Below, one piece after another: positions 13,269-19,786 of a DNA stretch of 19,786 bases; positions within the stretch are counted from its first letter, which is position 1; every line of letters begins with the position of its first letter. The DNA lies in contig DATHEA010000016.1 in assembly GCA_035318745.1 (NCBI GenBank), forward strand, positions 1-19,786. Reading direction: 5' to 3'. Source of the stretch: VRUE01 sp035318745. Lineage in GTDB: Bacteria > Actinomycetota > Thermoleophilia > Solirubrobacterales > 70-9. The notes below the pieces were generated by a model. It was not told the DNA's origin. It saw only the letters and a list, made by a program, of their open reading frames with translations, and did not search any database. A program made the translations under genes and the position numbers.

Positions 13269-13865
13269 ATGGAAGTGGACAAGCTGAACACGGGCGAGAA
13301 GGTCTCCGCGGTCTCCGCGATCCTCCTCTTCATATTCATGTTCTTCGACTGGTTCGGCGTCAAGATCTCGGGAGTCGCCGGCTTTTCGGGTGACGTGTCC
13401 GGCAGCGGTGGCAGCGCCTGGGATGCGCTCGACGTGATTCCGATCTTCCTCATGCTGGCGATCGTGGTCGCGATCGGCGTCGCCGTGATCCGCCTCACCG
13501 ATGCCGATCTCGAGCCGCCCGTCTCACTCAACGCGATCGTCGCCGCTCTTGGTGGCCTTGCAGTACTGCTGATCCTCTACCGGATCATTTCCCCGCCCGA
13601 CTTCGGCTCCTTCGGCGGGGTCTCGGTCGATGCGACGCTCAAGCTCGGCATCTTCCTCGGCCTGGCCGCCGCCGCCGGGATCGCCTACGGCGGCTATAGC
13701 GCCATGCGCGAGGAAGGCGCGACCTTCGGGGGGGAGGCCGACCGGCTCTCCGGCGGTCCCGGCGGCGGCGGCCAGCCGCCTGCCAGTGGACCTCCGCCGT
13801 CGCAGCAGCCCCCACCTCCTCCGCCACCACAGCAGCAGCCTCCGCCACCTCCCGCCGGGTCGTAG
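13269..13865 (+). CDS. Four-helix membrane protein with Gly/Pro/Gln-rich tail, unknown function
   Basis: No named family is recognised. The 198-residue product has four likely membrane segments, at about 13-32 (SAILLFIFMFFDWFGV), 56-75, 88-108 and 124-144. The loop after the first is Gly/Ser-rich. After an acidic linker, residues 163-198 are low-complexity, nearly all Gly, Pro and Gln with runs of five and seven prolines. With an even helix count both ends should lie on the same side, probably the cytoplasm. The opening LNTGEKVSAVSAILLFIFMF resembles small membrane proteins found repeatedly in this bacterial class, from memory. The strong ribosome binding site supports ATG 13269. Its stop is five bases from the end of the converging GMC gene, with no terminator between. 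Confidence 0.85.
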   Translation: MEVDKLNTGEKVSAVSAILLFIFMFFDWFGVKISGVAGFSGDVSGSGGSAWDALDVIPIFLMLAIVVAIGVAVIRLTDADLEPPVSLNAIVAALGGLAVLLILYRIISPPDFGSFGGVSVDATLKLGIFLGLAAAAGIAYGGYSAMREEGATFGGEADRLSGGPGGGGQPPASGPPPSQQPPPPPPPQQQPPPPPAGS

Positions 13866-13870
13866 GAGCG

Positions 13871-15769
13871 TTACGCCGCCGGAGTGGCTTCGGCCACGTC
13901 GGCGGCGACCCTCTTCGCGAAGGCAATGATCGTCATCATCGGGTTGACGCCGACCGCAGTGGGGAAGAGAGAGGCGTCGGCGACGTGGAGCCCGGTAACG
14001 CCGTTTACCGAGCCGTTGGCGGCACAGACTCCCTCGGCGGGATCGGCGGCGATTCTCGCCGTTCCCTGCGGGTGAAAGGCCTCGAGGCGCAGCTCCGACG
14101 GCTTGAAGCGAGTCGCCTCGAACTCGGTGACGCCTCCGGGGCGTAAGACCGGCGCCCGGCCGATGTTGGGGTAGACCTCGCTCGCGCCGGCGGCAAAGTG
14201 GATCTCGGCGGCGCGGGCGATGCCGAAGATGACCCGCCCGGCATCGTCGTCGCTCAGCGCGTAGCTGGCGCGAATCGAGCCGTCGCGAGCTACTCCGACC
14301 CGGCCGGCGGACTCGTCGGTGAGCTGAACGCCGATCGAGCTGACGTGGCCGAAGTCGAGAATCGCCTCCTGATGCTCACGCCCGGAGCCCTGTAGCCAGG
14401 CCCCGCCGAAGGGGAGCGGAGTAAAGGTCGCCTCGAGCAGGACCCGCTCGGACTCCCACTCGTCGACGTAGTAGCTCTGCATCACGCCGTCCCAGCCGCG
14501 CACCTCCTCCTCGTAGCGCGCTCCGACCCAACAGGCGGGGTGGATGTGGAGGTTGCGGCCGACCTGGTTACCGCCGAGGCCCGAGCGCAGCAGCAGCTCC
14601 GGCGTGCCGAAGGCTCCTCCCGCGACGATCGTCGCGCGACGGGCGCGGACCGTGTACGGGCGCCGGTTGCCGTTGTGCTCTCCATCTGGCGCGGCCACGC
14701 AGCGAACACCGGTGGCGCGACCGTTCTCGACGATGACCCGAAGCGCCTCGACCCCGGTCCTCAAGCGAGCCCCGGCAGCTACCGCTCGCGGCATGTAGCT
14801 GACGTGCATTCCCCGCTTGGCGTCGATCCGGCAGCCGTAGGGGCAGGAGCTGCACTGGACGCAGTTGCCGGCATTGCGCGATATCGGTCCGCCGCTGGCG
14901 CCGATCGCCGCCGCGCCCTCCATCGCCAGCTGGCCGTTGCGGCCCATCCGCTCCGGATCGAGCGGCGTCACGCGCAGGAACTTCTCGGCCTCGGCGAAGT
15001 CGGGGTCGAGCCGGTCGGCCCACTCGACTCCATAGCGGTCTCGCCAGTGCTCGAGCACCGGATCGGGGGCGCGGAAGCAGGTCCCGGAATTGATCACGGT
15101 CGTGCCGCCGACGGTGCGCGCGACCGGCACTGGAATCGGTGGGCGGCCCTCGGCGACCGTCAGGCCGCCGTCACGGTAGAGCGAGGCGATCGCCTCGAGC
15201 TGATCCCCGGGGTAGTTCTCGCGGTTGTAGCTGTCACCTGCCTCGAGCACGATCACGTCCAGGCCCGCCTCGGCGAGGGTCGCCGCGGCGACGGCGCCGC
15301 CGGCACCAGAGCCGACGATGACCACGTCGCATTCCTCACCCCCCGCCGGTGCTCTGGTCACGCCCAGCGACCCGGCCGGGTCGGGTAGCGAGCCGTCCTC
15401 GACGCGACAGCTCGTCTCCAGGCCCAGTCTCTCCTCGACTCGAGGGTCGACCGCGTAGCCGAGCGTGGTGAAGGTCTTTGCCATCAGGATCAGCTCGTGG
15501 TAGAGGCCAAAGCGGGAACGCTCCATGCGCCGCAGGAAGTCCTCGCGTGCGGCCAGATCGAGGCGGCTGAAGCGCCACGGGAAGGGCAGCCACTCGAAGG
15601 CGCGCAGGGCGAGGCGGATGCGGGTCAGGACGCGGGGGGAAAGCGAGGTGAGGAGCTCGCCGACCGGCCCCGCAACATCGACCTCCCGCTCGGCTGCGGG
15701 CAGGCCGTCGAGAGCGGGGGCCATCGCCTCGCAGATCGCGCTCAGGGTGCGTTGCTCGGTGGCCGACAA
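13871..15769 (-). CDS. GMC-family FAD oxidoreductase (long-chain alcohol oxidase-like)
   Basis: A 632-residue flavoprotein oxidising an alcohol or sterol-like substrate. Residues 1-115 are a helical N-terminal region (LSAICEAMAPALDG) like that of fatty-alcohol oxidases or the gluconate dehydrogenase subunit-3 fold. The FAD-binding site is DVVIVGSGAGGAVAAATLAE (148-167), then VGGTTVINSGTCFR. At 303-313 the peptide CVQCSSCPYGC gives CX2CX2CX3C, a motif typical of this bacterial GMC group and possibly metal-binding. The catalytic pair is H566 (FHPQGTAR) and N609 (AVGVNPMMT). No signal peptide is seen. The start is a TTG 15 bp after the upstream membrane-protein gene; it keeps the conserved N-terminus, and no better codon is available. 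The substrate is not known. Confidence 0.9.
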   Translation of the reverse strand: MSATEQRTLSAICEAMAPALDGLPAAEREVDVAGPVGELLTSLSPRVLTRIRLALRAFEWLPFPWRFSRLDLAAREDFLRRMERSRFGLYHELILMAKTFTTLGYAVDPRVEERLGLETSCRVEDGSLPDPAGSLGVTRAPAGGEECDVVIVGSGAGGAVAAATLAEAGLDVIVLEAGDSYNRENYPGDQLEAIASLYRDGGLTVAEGRPPIPVPVARTVGGTTVINSGTCFRAPDPVLEHWRDRYGVEWADRLDPDFAEAEKFLRVTPLDPERMGRNGQLAMEGAAAIGASGGPISRNAGNCVQCSSCPYGCRIDAKRGMHVSYMPRAVAAGARLRTGVEALRVIVENGRATGVRCVAAPDGEHNGNRRPYTVRARRATIVAGGAFGTPELLLRSGLGGNQVGRNLHIHPACWVGARYEEEVRGWDGVMQSYYVDEWESERVLLEATFTPLPFGGAWLQGSGREHQEAILDFGHVSSIGVQLTDESAGRVGVARDGSIRASYALSDDDAGRVIFGIARAAEIHFAAGASEVYPNIGRAPVLRPGGVTEFEATRFKPSELRLEAFHPQGTARIAADPAEGVCAANGSVNGVTGLHVADASLFPTAVGVNPMMTIIAFAKRVAADVAEATPAA

Positions 15770-15784
15770 CCCCGGCGGACGCTG

Positions 15785-16228
15785 TCAGCCAGGTGCGGCG
15801 AGCCGGTCCACGCGACCGGCAAGCGACCAGAGCCAGAGCGCCAGCAGCGCAAGGAAGCCGTCGACCAGGAAGTTGAGCAGGTAGATGAAGACGTGCTGGT
15901 CGAAGAGGAAGAAGCCGAGCGAGCCGAGCGAGGACGCGGTCTTTCCTGCGGCCAGAACCAGCAGTAGGGGCCGGTAGCGGACGACATCGGCCTGGGCGAC
16001 CAGGCAGATGCCGGTGATCACGACCATGTATGCGAAGGCGAGCGCCGGCCAGAGCTGCTCCTCGCCATGCGGTGCCCGGGTGTTGTTGCCGAACCATTCG
16101 CCGACGTCGGAGATGACGTCGAGCACGCCACTGGGAACGGCGATGAAGAGGATGCCTACCAGCGCGAAGCCGATCGCCAGCAGTCGCAGGCTCAGTACTG
16201 CGAAGGCCTCTGCTTTCGCTCCCCGCAT
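15785..16228 (-). CDS. Small four-helix membrane protein in operon with the GMC oxidoreductase
   Basis: No family recognised. The 147-residue product has four likely membrane helices, at about 12-33, 60-79, 87-108 and 113-137, with a soluble loop 40-58 (GEWFGNNTRAPHGEEQLW) between the first two. It lies 15 bp upstream of the GMC gene on the same strand and is probably co-transcribed, so it may anchor or accept electrons from that enzyme, though no haem- or quinone-binding residues stand out. ATG 16228 has no ribosome binding site; a TAGAGT box nine bases upstream would give a 3-base leader. A perfect 16-bp palindrome fills the space between that box and a possible -35. Confidence 0.8.
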   Translation of the reverse strand: MRGAKAEAFAVLSLRLLAIGFALVGILFIAVPSGVLDVISDVGEWFGNNTRAPHGEEQLWPALAFAYMVVITGICLVAQADVVRYRPLLLVLAAGKTASSLGSLGFFLFDQHVFIYLLNFLVDGFLALLALWLWSLAGRVDRLAAPG

Positions 16229-16237
16229 CGTGCGCGC

Positions 16238-16266
16238 ACTCTAACTGGCTGCGCAGCCAGGATGAA
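16238..16266 (-). promoter_or_regulatory. Promoter of the membrane protein-GMC operon with a palindrome in the spacer
   Basis: On the minus strand TTCATC (16266-16261) and TAGAGT (16243-16238) are 17 bases apart. The spacer is one A plus the perfect palindrome CTGGCTGCGCAGCCAG at 16245-16260. Predicted start is 16231, three bases before the ATG. The palindrome is a candidate operator. Confidence 0.45.
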
Positions 16267-16292
16267 TCCCGGACCGATCGGCATCCCTGCGC

Positions 16293-16298
16293 TACCTT
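16293..16298 (+). promoter_or_regulatory. -10 box TACCTT, leaderless promoter of the secreted-protein gene
   Basis: TACCTT is followed by six bases (GACCGT) and ATG 16305, placing the transcription start on the start codon. Confidence 0.5.
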
Positions 16299-16304
16299 GA
16301 CCGT

Positions 16305-16691
16305 ATGGGAACCCCTGTGCTGCTGCCTGCAATCGCCGTCAGCTTGGCGGCGATCGCCGGGGCGCCTATGGTGGCCTCGGCCGAGACCACCCATACCTAT
16401 CCTGTGACGCTGACGATCGGCGTGGACCGGGGTGCCGGTCAACTCAGAGGGGAAATCCTCACCGACGCGCCATCCGAATTCTGCGACTCGAGTGCCGTGC
16501 GGATCCGCGAAGTGACGCCGGGCCACGACCGGATCGTGACCCGCCTCTTCCCGGAGGCGGCGGAATGGCGGATGAAATCGACCGCGGCATTGCGCGGCGC
16601 GCGCGTCTACGCCGAAGTGCTCGCCTACCACCTGCCGCAGCGCCCGGTCGAATGCCTCGCTGCTCGTTCGCGGACGGTCACCGCGCCCTAG
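16305..16691 (+). CDS. Small secreted protein, unknown function
   Basis: A 128-residue exported protein of unknown role. It opens with a signal peptide: a hydrophobic core in residues 5-24 (VLLPAIAVSLAAIAGAPMVA) and a likely cut after ASA at 26. The mature part is probably all-beta, with strands YPVTLTIGV, AVRIREV and RVYAEVLAY, and two cysteines (in EFCDSS and VECLAA) placed to form one disulfide across the domain. This resembles short Ig-like surface domains common in related soil actinobacteria, but I cannot name a family. ATG 16305 follows TACCTT by six bases. It is divergent from the GMC operon across 76 bp, and a long hairpin begins four bases after its stop. Confidence 0.78.
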   Translation: MGTPVLLPAIAVSLAAIAGAPMVASAETTHTYPVTLTIGVDRGAGQLRGEILTDAPSEFCDSSAVRIREVTPGHDRIVTRLFPEAAEWRMKSTAALRGARVYAEVLAYHLPQRPVECLAARSRTVTAP

Positions 16692-16694
16692 GGG

Positions 16695-16788
16695 AGGGGC
16701 TGGCGAAACCCCCGCACGCGTCTGGCGGCGGCGGACGCTGCGCGGTGCGGCGCGCGCCAGGCCGCGCACCCGGGTTTCGCCAGCCCCT
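16695..16788. terminator. Long inverted repeat between the secreted-protein gene and gatC
   Basis: AGGGGCTGGCGAAACCC (16695-16711) pairs perfectly with GGGTTTCGCCAGCCCCT (16772-16788). With two extra Gs on the left, the arms extend to CCTAGG on both sides (16687 and 16794). The 60-base interior can fold further: CTGGCG 16722-16727 with CGCCAG 16755-16760, or CCGCAC 16712-16717 with GTGCGG 16745-16750. It starts just after one stop codon and ends before the gatC promoter. It may be a terminator without a U-run, or a repeat. Confidence 0.6.
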
Positions 16789-16789
16789 C

Positions 16790-16804
16790 CTAGGCGCCTA
16801 GAAT
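16790..16804 (+). promoter_or_regulatory. gatC -10 box TAGAAT overlapped by a 12-bp palindrome
   Basis: TAGAAT (16799-16804) is followed by seven bases and the GTG of gatC at 16812. The perfect palindrome CTAGGCGCCTAG (16790-16801) overlaps its first three bases and could be an operator. Confidence 0.4.
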
Positions 16805-16811
16805 CCCCGCC

Positions 16812-17102
16812 GTGATCGAGCGGGAGCAGGTACTTCATGTCGCCAAGCTGTCCCGGCTGCGGCTTTCCGAGGCTGAGGTGAAGCGGATGGCTGGGGAGCT
16901 CTCTGGGATTCTCGATCACGTCGGGCGGATCGGGGAGCTGGACTTGGACGACGTGGTGCCCACCTCGCATGTGGTCGACCTCGAGAACGTTCTTCGTGCG
17001 GATGAGCCGCGGCCCAGCTGGCCTCGTGAGGTCGTGCTCGAGCAGGCGCCCGATCCGGCCGAGGGCGCGTTTCGGGTCCCCTCGCCGCGGGCTGAGTCCT
17101 GA
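16812..17102 (+). CDS. gatC: Asp/Glu-tRNA amidotransferase subunit C
   Basis: Small subunit that wraps and stabilises GatA-GatB in the enzyme turning Glu-tRNA(Gln) and Asp-tRNA(Asn) into the amidated forms. The 96-residue product has the family opening VLHVAKLSRLRLSEAEVKRM, the helix ELSGILDHVGRIGELD, and the extended tail with VVPTSHVVDLENVLRADEPR. Length is normal. The GTG start follows TAGAAT by seven bases with no ribosome binding site, so leaderless translation is likely. Its stop overlaps the gatA start (TGATG). Confidence 0.95.
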   Translation: MIEREQVLHVAKLSRLRLSEAEVKRMAGELSGILDHVGRIGELDLDDVVPTSHVVDLENVLRADEPRPSWPREVVLEQAPDPAEGAFRVPSPRAES

Positions 17103-18547
17103 TGGGCGAGCTGCTCGAGTTGTCGGGCCTCGAGGCCCACGCCGCGATGTGCGCGGGCGAGCTTTCGGCCGAGGAGTGCCGCGATGCCTGGGTTGAGGCA
17201 GCCGGGAGCGACGAGCTGAACGCCTACCTGTGGCGGACCGAGGACGGAGACTCCGGCGCGGTCGCGGTCGAGCGACCCTGCCTGGCGCCAATCGCCGTCA
17301 AGGACATCTTCTGCACGGAGGGAGTGCCGACCACGGCGGCATCGAGGATCCTCGAGGGCTACCGCCCGCCCTACACCGCGACCGCAGTGCGCCGTCTGGT
17401 CGAGGCCGGCGCTCCGATTCTCGGCAAGACCAACATGGACGAGTTCGCGATGGGCTCCTCGAACGAGAACTCCGCTTACGGGCCGGTGCTCAATCCGTGG
17501 GATCGGACCCGCGTCCCCGGCGGCTCCTCCGGCGGCTCGGCGGCTGCGGTTGCCGGCGGTCTGGCCCCCTGGGCGATCGGCACCGATACCGGCGGCTCGA
17601 TCCGCCAGCCAGCCTCTCTCTGCGGGATCGTCGGCCTGAAGCCGACCTATGGCGCGATCTCTCGCTACGGAATGATCGCCTTCGCTTCCTCGCTCGACCA
17701 GTGCGGCCCGCTCACCCGCGACGTCAGCGACGCCGCCCTGCTGCTGGCGGTCCTGCAGGGGCGCGACGGCTGCGATTCGACCTCGGTCGGCCTCGATACG
17801 GCGCCGCGGCTGCCCGATCGCGAGGACCTGCGCGGCCTGCGCTTCGCCGTCCCGGCCGAGATGCGGGCCGATGGCATGGAGAGCGGGGTCCGAGCCGTCT
17901 TCGAGGCGACGCTGAAGCGGATCGAGGAGCTGGGCGGGGAGATCGCCGAGGTGGCGTTGCCGCACGCCGAGCACGGCATCTCCGCCTATTACGTGATCGC
18001 CCCGGCAGAGGCCTCGTCCAACCTCGCCCGCTACGACGGCGTCCGCTACGGGATCCGCGCAGAAGCCGACGGCGATGTGGTCGAGATGTACGAATCGACC
18101 CGCGCTGCCGGTTTCGGCGACGAGGTCAAGCGCCGCATCATGCTGGGCACCTACGCGCTCTCCTCCGGTTACTACGACGCCTACTACGGGCGCGCGCAGA
18201 AAGTCCGCACGAAGATCGCCGAGGACTTCGCCGCTGCTTTCGGCAGCTTCGACTTCGTCGTCACGCCGACCTCGCCCTCGGTCGCCTTCGGCCTCGGCGA
18301 GAAGACCGACGACCCGCTGGCGATGTACATGAACGACTTCTTCACCGTGCCGATGAGCCTTGCCGGCATCCCCGCGATCTCGATTCCGGCCGGCCTCGCC
18401 GAACCCGATGGCGGTGGGCCGCAACTGCCGGTCGGCTTCCAGATCGCCGCGCCGGCCTTTGCCGAGCAACGCCTGCTCGAGGCCGCCTACGCGCTCGAGC
18501 AGGCGATCGGCTTCGACGCCAAGCCGGGGGGACGGATCGATGGCTGA
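17102..18547 (+). CDS. gatA: Asp/Glu-tRNA amidotransferase subunit A (glutaminase/amidase)
   Basis: Releases ammonia from glutamine for the tRNA-dependent amidation done by GatB. The 481-residue product is an amidase-signature enzyme. The Ser-cisSer-Lys triad is complete: K67 in PIAVKDIF, S142 in PGGSSGGSAAAV and S166 in GTDTGGSIRQPA, spaced exactly as in Staphylococcus GatA (K79, S154, S178). GKTNMDEFAMGSSNENSAYG and GLKPTYGAISRYGMIAFASS are further signatures. The start overlaps gatC by three bases and the end overlaps gatB by eight, so the three subunits are made in coupled fashion. No missing residues noted. Confidence 0.97.
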   Translation: MGELLELSGLEAHAAMCAGELSAEECRDAWVEAAGSDELNAYLWRTEDGDSGAVAVERPCLAPIAVKDIFCTEGVPTTAASRILEGYRPPYTATAVRRLVEAGAPILGKTNMDEFAMGSSNENSAYGPVLNPWDRTRVPGGSSGGSAAAVAGGLAPWAIGTDTGGSIRQPASLCGIVGLKPTYGAISRYGMIAFASSLDQCGPLTRDVSDAALLLAVLQGRDGCDSTSVGLDTAPRLPDREDLRGLRFAVPAEMRADGMESGVRAVFEATLKRIEELGGEIAEVALPHAEHGISAYYVIAPAEASSNLARYDGVRYGIRAEADGDVVEMYESTRAAGFGDEVKRRIMLGTYALSSGYYDAYYGRAQKVRTKIAEDFAAAFGSFDFVVTPTSPSVAFGLGEKTDDPLAMYMNDFFTVPMSLAGIPAISIPAGLAEPDGGGPQLPVGFQIAAPAFAEQRLLEAAYALEQAIGFDAKPGGRIDG

Positions 18548-19786
18548 GCTGGAGGCGGTGATCGGGCTCGAGATCCACGTCCAGCTCTCGACCCGGACGA
18601 AGATGTTCTGCGGCTGCGCGCTCTCGTTCGGCGACGAGCCGAACGTCCACACCTGCCCGGTCTGCCTCGCCCATCCCGGAGTTCTGCCCGTGCCCAACGA
18701 GGAGGCGATCCGCTACGCGCTGAGGATCGCCGCCGCGCTGGAGTGCGACGTGGCCCCGCGCTCGATCTTTCACCGCAAGAACTACTTCTATCCGGACAAC
18801 CCGAAGGCCTACCAGATCAGCCAGTACGACCTGCCGCTTGCCGTCGAGGGCACGCTGGGCGGGATCCGCATCCACCGCGCCCATCTCGAGGAGGACGCGG
18901 CGAAGACGATCCACCTCGGTGAGTCGGGTCGCATCCACGGCTCCGGCGGCTCGCTGGTCGACTTCAACCGGGGCGGCACGCCGCTGGTCGAGATCGTCAC
19001 CGAGCCCGACCTGCGCAGTGCCGCGGAGGCCGGCTCCTGGGCACGCCTGCTGCGTACCACGGTCAGCCAGCTCGACGTCTCCAACGTCAACATGGAGGAG
19101 GGCAGCCTGCGGATCGACGCCAACGTCTCGGTGCGGCCGGCGGGCAGCGAGGCGCTGGGGACGAAGACCGAGCTGAAGAACATGAACAGCTTCCGCTTCC
19201 TCGAACGAGGGATCGAGGCCGAGCTGGCGCGGCAGCGCGAACTGGTCGAGGCGGGGGGGACGGTGGTCCAGGAGACGCTCCACTTCCACCCCGAGGACGG
19301 CTCGTTGACGGCACTGCGCTCGAAGGAGGAGGCTCACGACTACCGTTACTTCCCCGAGCCCGATCTGGTGCCGCTGGCCCCGACCGAGGCGATGTTGCAG
19401 GAGACGCGTGAGTCGCTGCCGGAGCTGCCCGAGGCGCGCATGCGGCGCTACGAAAGCGAGTTGAAGCTCTCGGCCGAGAACGCCGCCCAGCTTGCGGCGG
19501 ACCCGGCCGAGGCCGCCTACTTCGAAGCGGTCCGCGACAAGGCGCCCACGGTCGAGGCGCAGACGATCGCGAACTGGGTGACCGGCGAGATGGCCGCTGC
19601 GCTGCGCCAGGCCGATGGCGGAGCTGCAGCCGACTCAAAGGTCACGCCGAAGTCGCTGGCCGCTCTCGTTGCAATGGTCGGTGAAAAGAAGATCTCCCAC
19701 GGCAGCGGCAAGCAGGTGCTGGCGACGCTGGTCGAGGAAGGCGGTGACCCGGCGGCGATCGTCGAGCGCGACGGCCTCGCCCAGAT
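18540..19786 (+). CDS. gatB: Asp/Glu-tRNA amidotransferase subunit B (3' end cut by window)
   Basis: Kinase/amidotransferase subunit that binds the misacylated tRNA, activates its side chain with ATP and adds the ammonia. 415 residues are visible of the usual 480-500; the frame is open at the window end. It starts MAELEAVIGLEIHVQLSTRT, then the zinc-binding cysteines C24, C26, C39 and C42 (MFCGCAL, HTCPVCLAHPG). It continues with HRKNYFYPDNPKAYQISQYD, VDFNRGGTPLVEIVTEPD, and LRIDANVSVR with TELKNMNSFRFLERGIEAE. The tail-like YqeY domain begins near residue 350 (TIANWVTGEMAAALRQ, ISHGSGKQVL). ATG 18540 overlaps the gatA end by eight bases and matches the family start. Confidence 0.97.
   Translation, partial: MAELEAVIGLEIHVQLSTRTKMFCGCALSFGDEPNVHTCPVCLAHPGVLPVPNEEAIRYALRIAAALECDVAPRSIFHRKNYFYPDNPKAYQISQYDLPLAVEGTLGGIRIHRAHLEEDAAKTIHLGESGRIHGSGGSLVDFNRGGTPLVEIVTEPDLRSAAEAGSWARLLRTTVSQLDVSNVNMEEGSLRIDANVSVRPAGSEALGTKTELKNMNSFRFLERGIEAELARQRELVEAGGTVVQETLHFHPEDGSLTALRSKEEAHDYRYFPEPDLVPLAPTEAMLQETRESLPELPEARMRRYESELKLSAENAAQLAADPAEAAYFEAVRDKAPTVEAQTIANWVTGEMAAALRQADGGAAADSKVTPKSLAALVAMVGEKKISHGSGKQVLATLVEEGGDPAAIVERDGLAQ

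Noticed and set aside
15336..17291. 651-codon open frame on the minus strand across several genes
   Set aside because: Overlaps genes with clear motifs in other frames and is Arg/Pro-rich noise typical of GC-rich DNA.
1..19786. CRISPR array, prophage or insertion-sequence transposase
   Set aside because: No regularly spaced repeats, integrase, transposase or phage genes are visible.

Overview
The window is a GC-rich chromosomal stretch with dense, mostly housekeeping genes. I infer a high-GC actinobacterium, most likely of the Thermoleophilia/Solirubrobacterales type. The reasons are the strong G/C third-position bias, many start codons sitting 6-7 bases after a TANNNT box (leaderless mRNAs), a GatCAB amidotransferase operon, a PcrA-type helicase, and small lineage-style membrane and cysteine-rich proteins. 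The taxon is inference; no rRNA gene is present to confirm it.

Layout. 1-1283: 3' end of dnaE (+). 1293-1688: small cysteine-rich protein (+). 1718-3007: acyl-CoA dehydrogenase (+). 3008-3480: a 473-bp convergent intergenic region with two related, highly structured repeat elements. 3481-4663: endonuclease IV (nfo) and a small ABM-like protein (-). 4761-6155: gltX (+). 6223-7299: HDOD/HD protein fused to a LuxR-type DNA-binding domain (+). 7382-8008: LuxR-type regulator with a degenerate receiver (-). 8056-10102: Rrf2 regulator, cysK and cysE, overlapping in one operon (+). 10134-13233: pcrA and folD (+). 13269-13865: membrane protein with a Pro/Gln tail (+). 13871-16228: GMC oxidoreductase and a small four-helix membrane protein (-). 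16305-16691: small secreted protein (+). 16812-19786: gatC, gatA and gatB, the last cut by the window end (+).

Functional themes. Translation and tRNA charging (gltX, gatCAB) and DNA replication/repair (dnaE, nfo, pcrA) dominate. The Rrf2-cysK-cysE operon is a cysteine-biosynthesis unit with its own regulator. That regulator lacks the Fe-S cysteines of IscR and ends in MYFI, like the CymR/CysK sensory pair of Firmicutes, while the CysE here lacks the terminal Ile that normally docks into CysK.

The most striking unexplained structure is the pair of elements at 3021-3181 and 3336-3483. Each has long perfect terminal arms. The arms differ between copies yet stay self-complementary. They enclose a conserved core with three small hairpins whose stems show compensatory changes. 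Both lie just after the stop codon of a convergent gene, in the same orientation relative to that gene. One is flanked by a 13/14-base direct repeat of the nfo 3' end, suggesting it moved into place.
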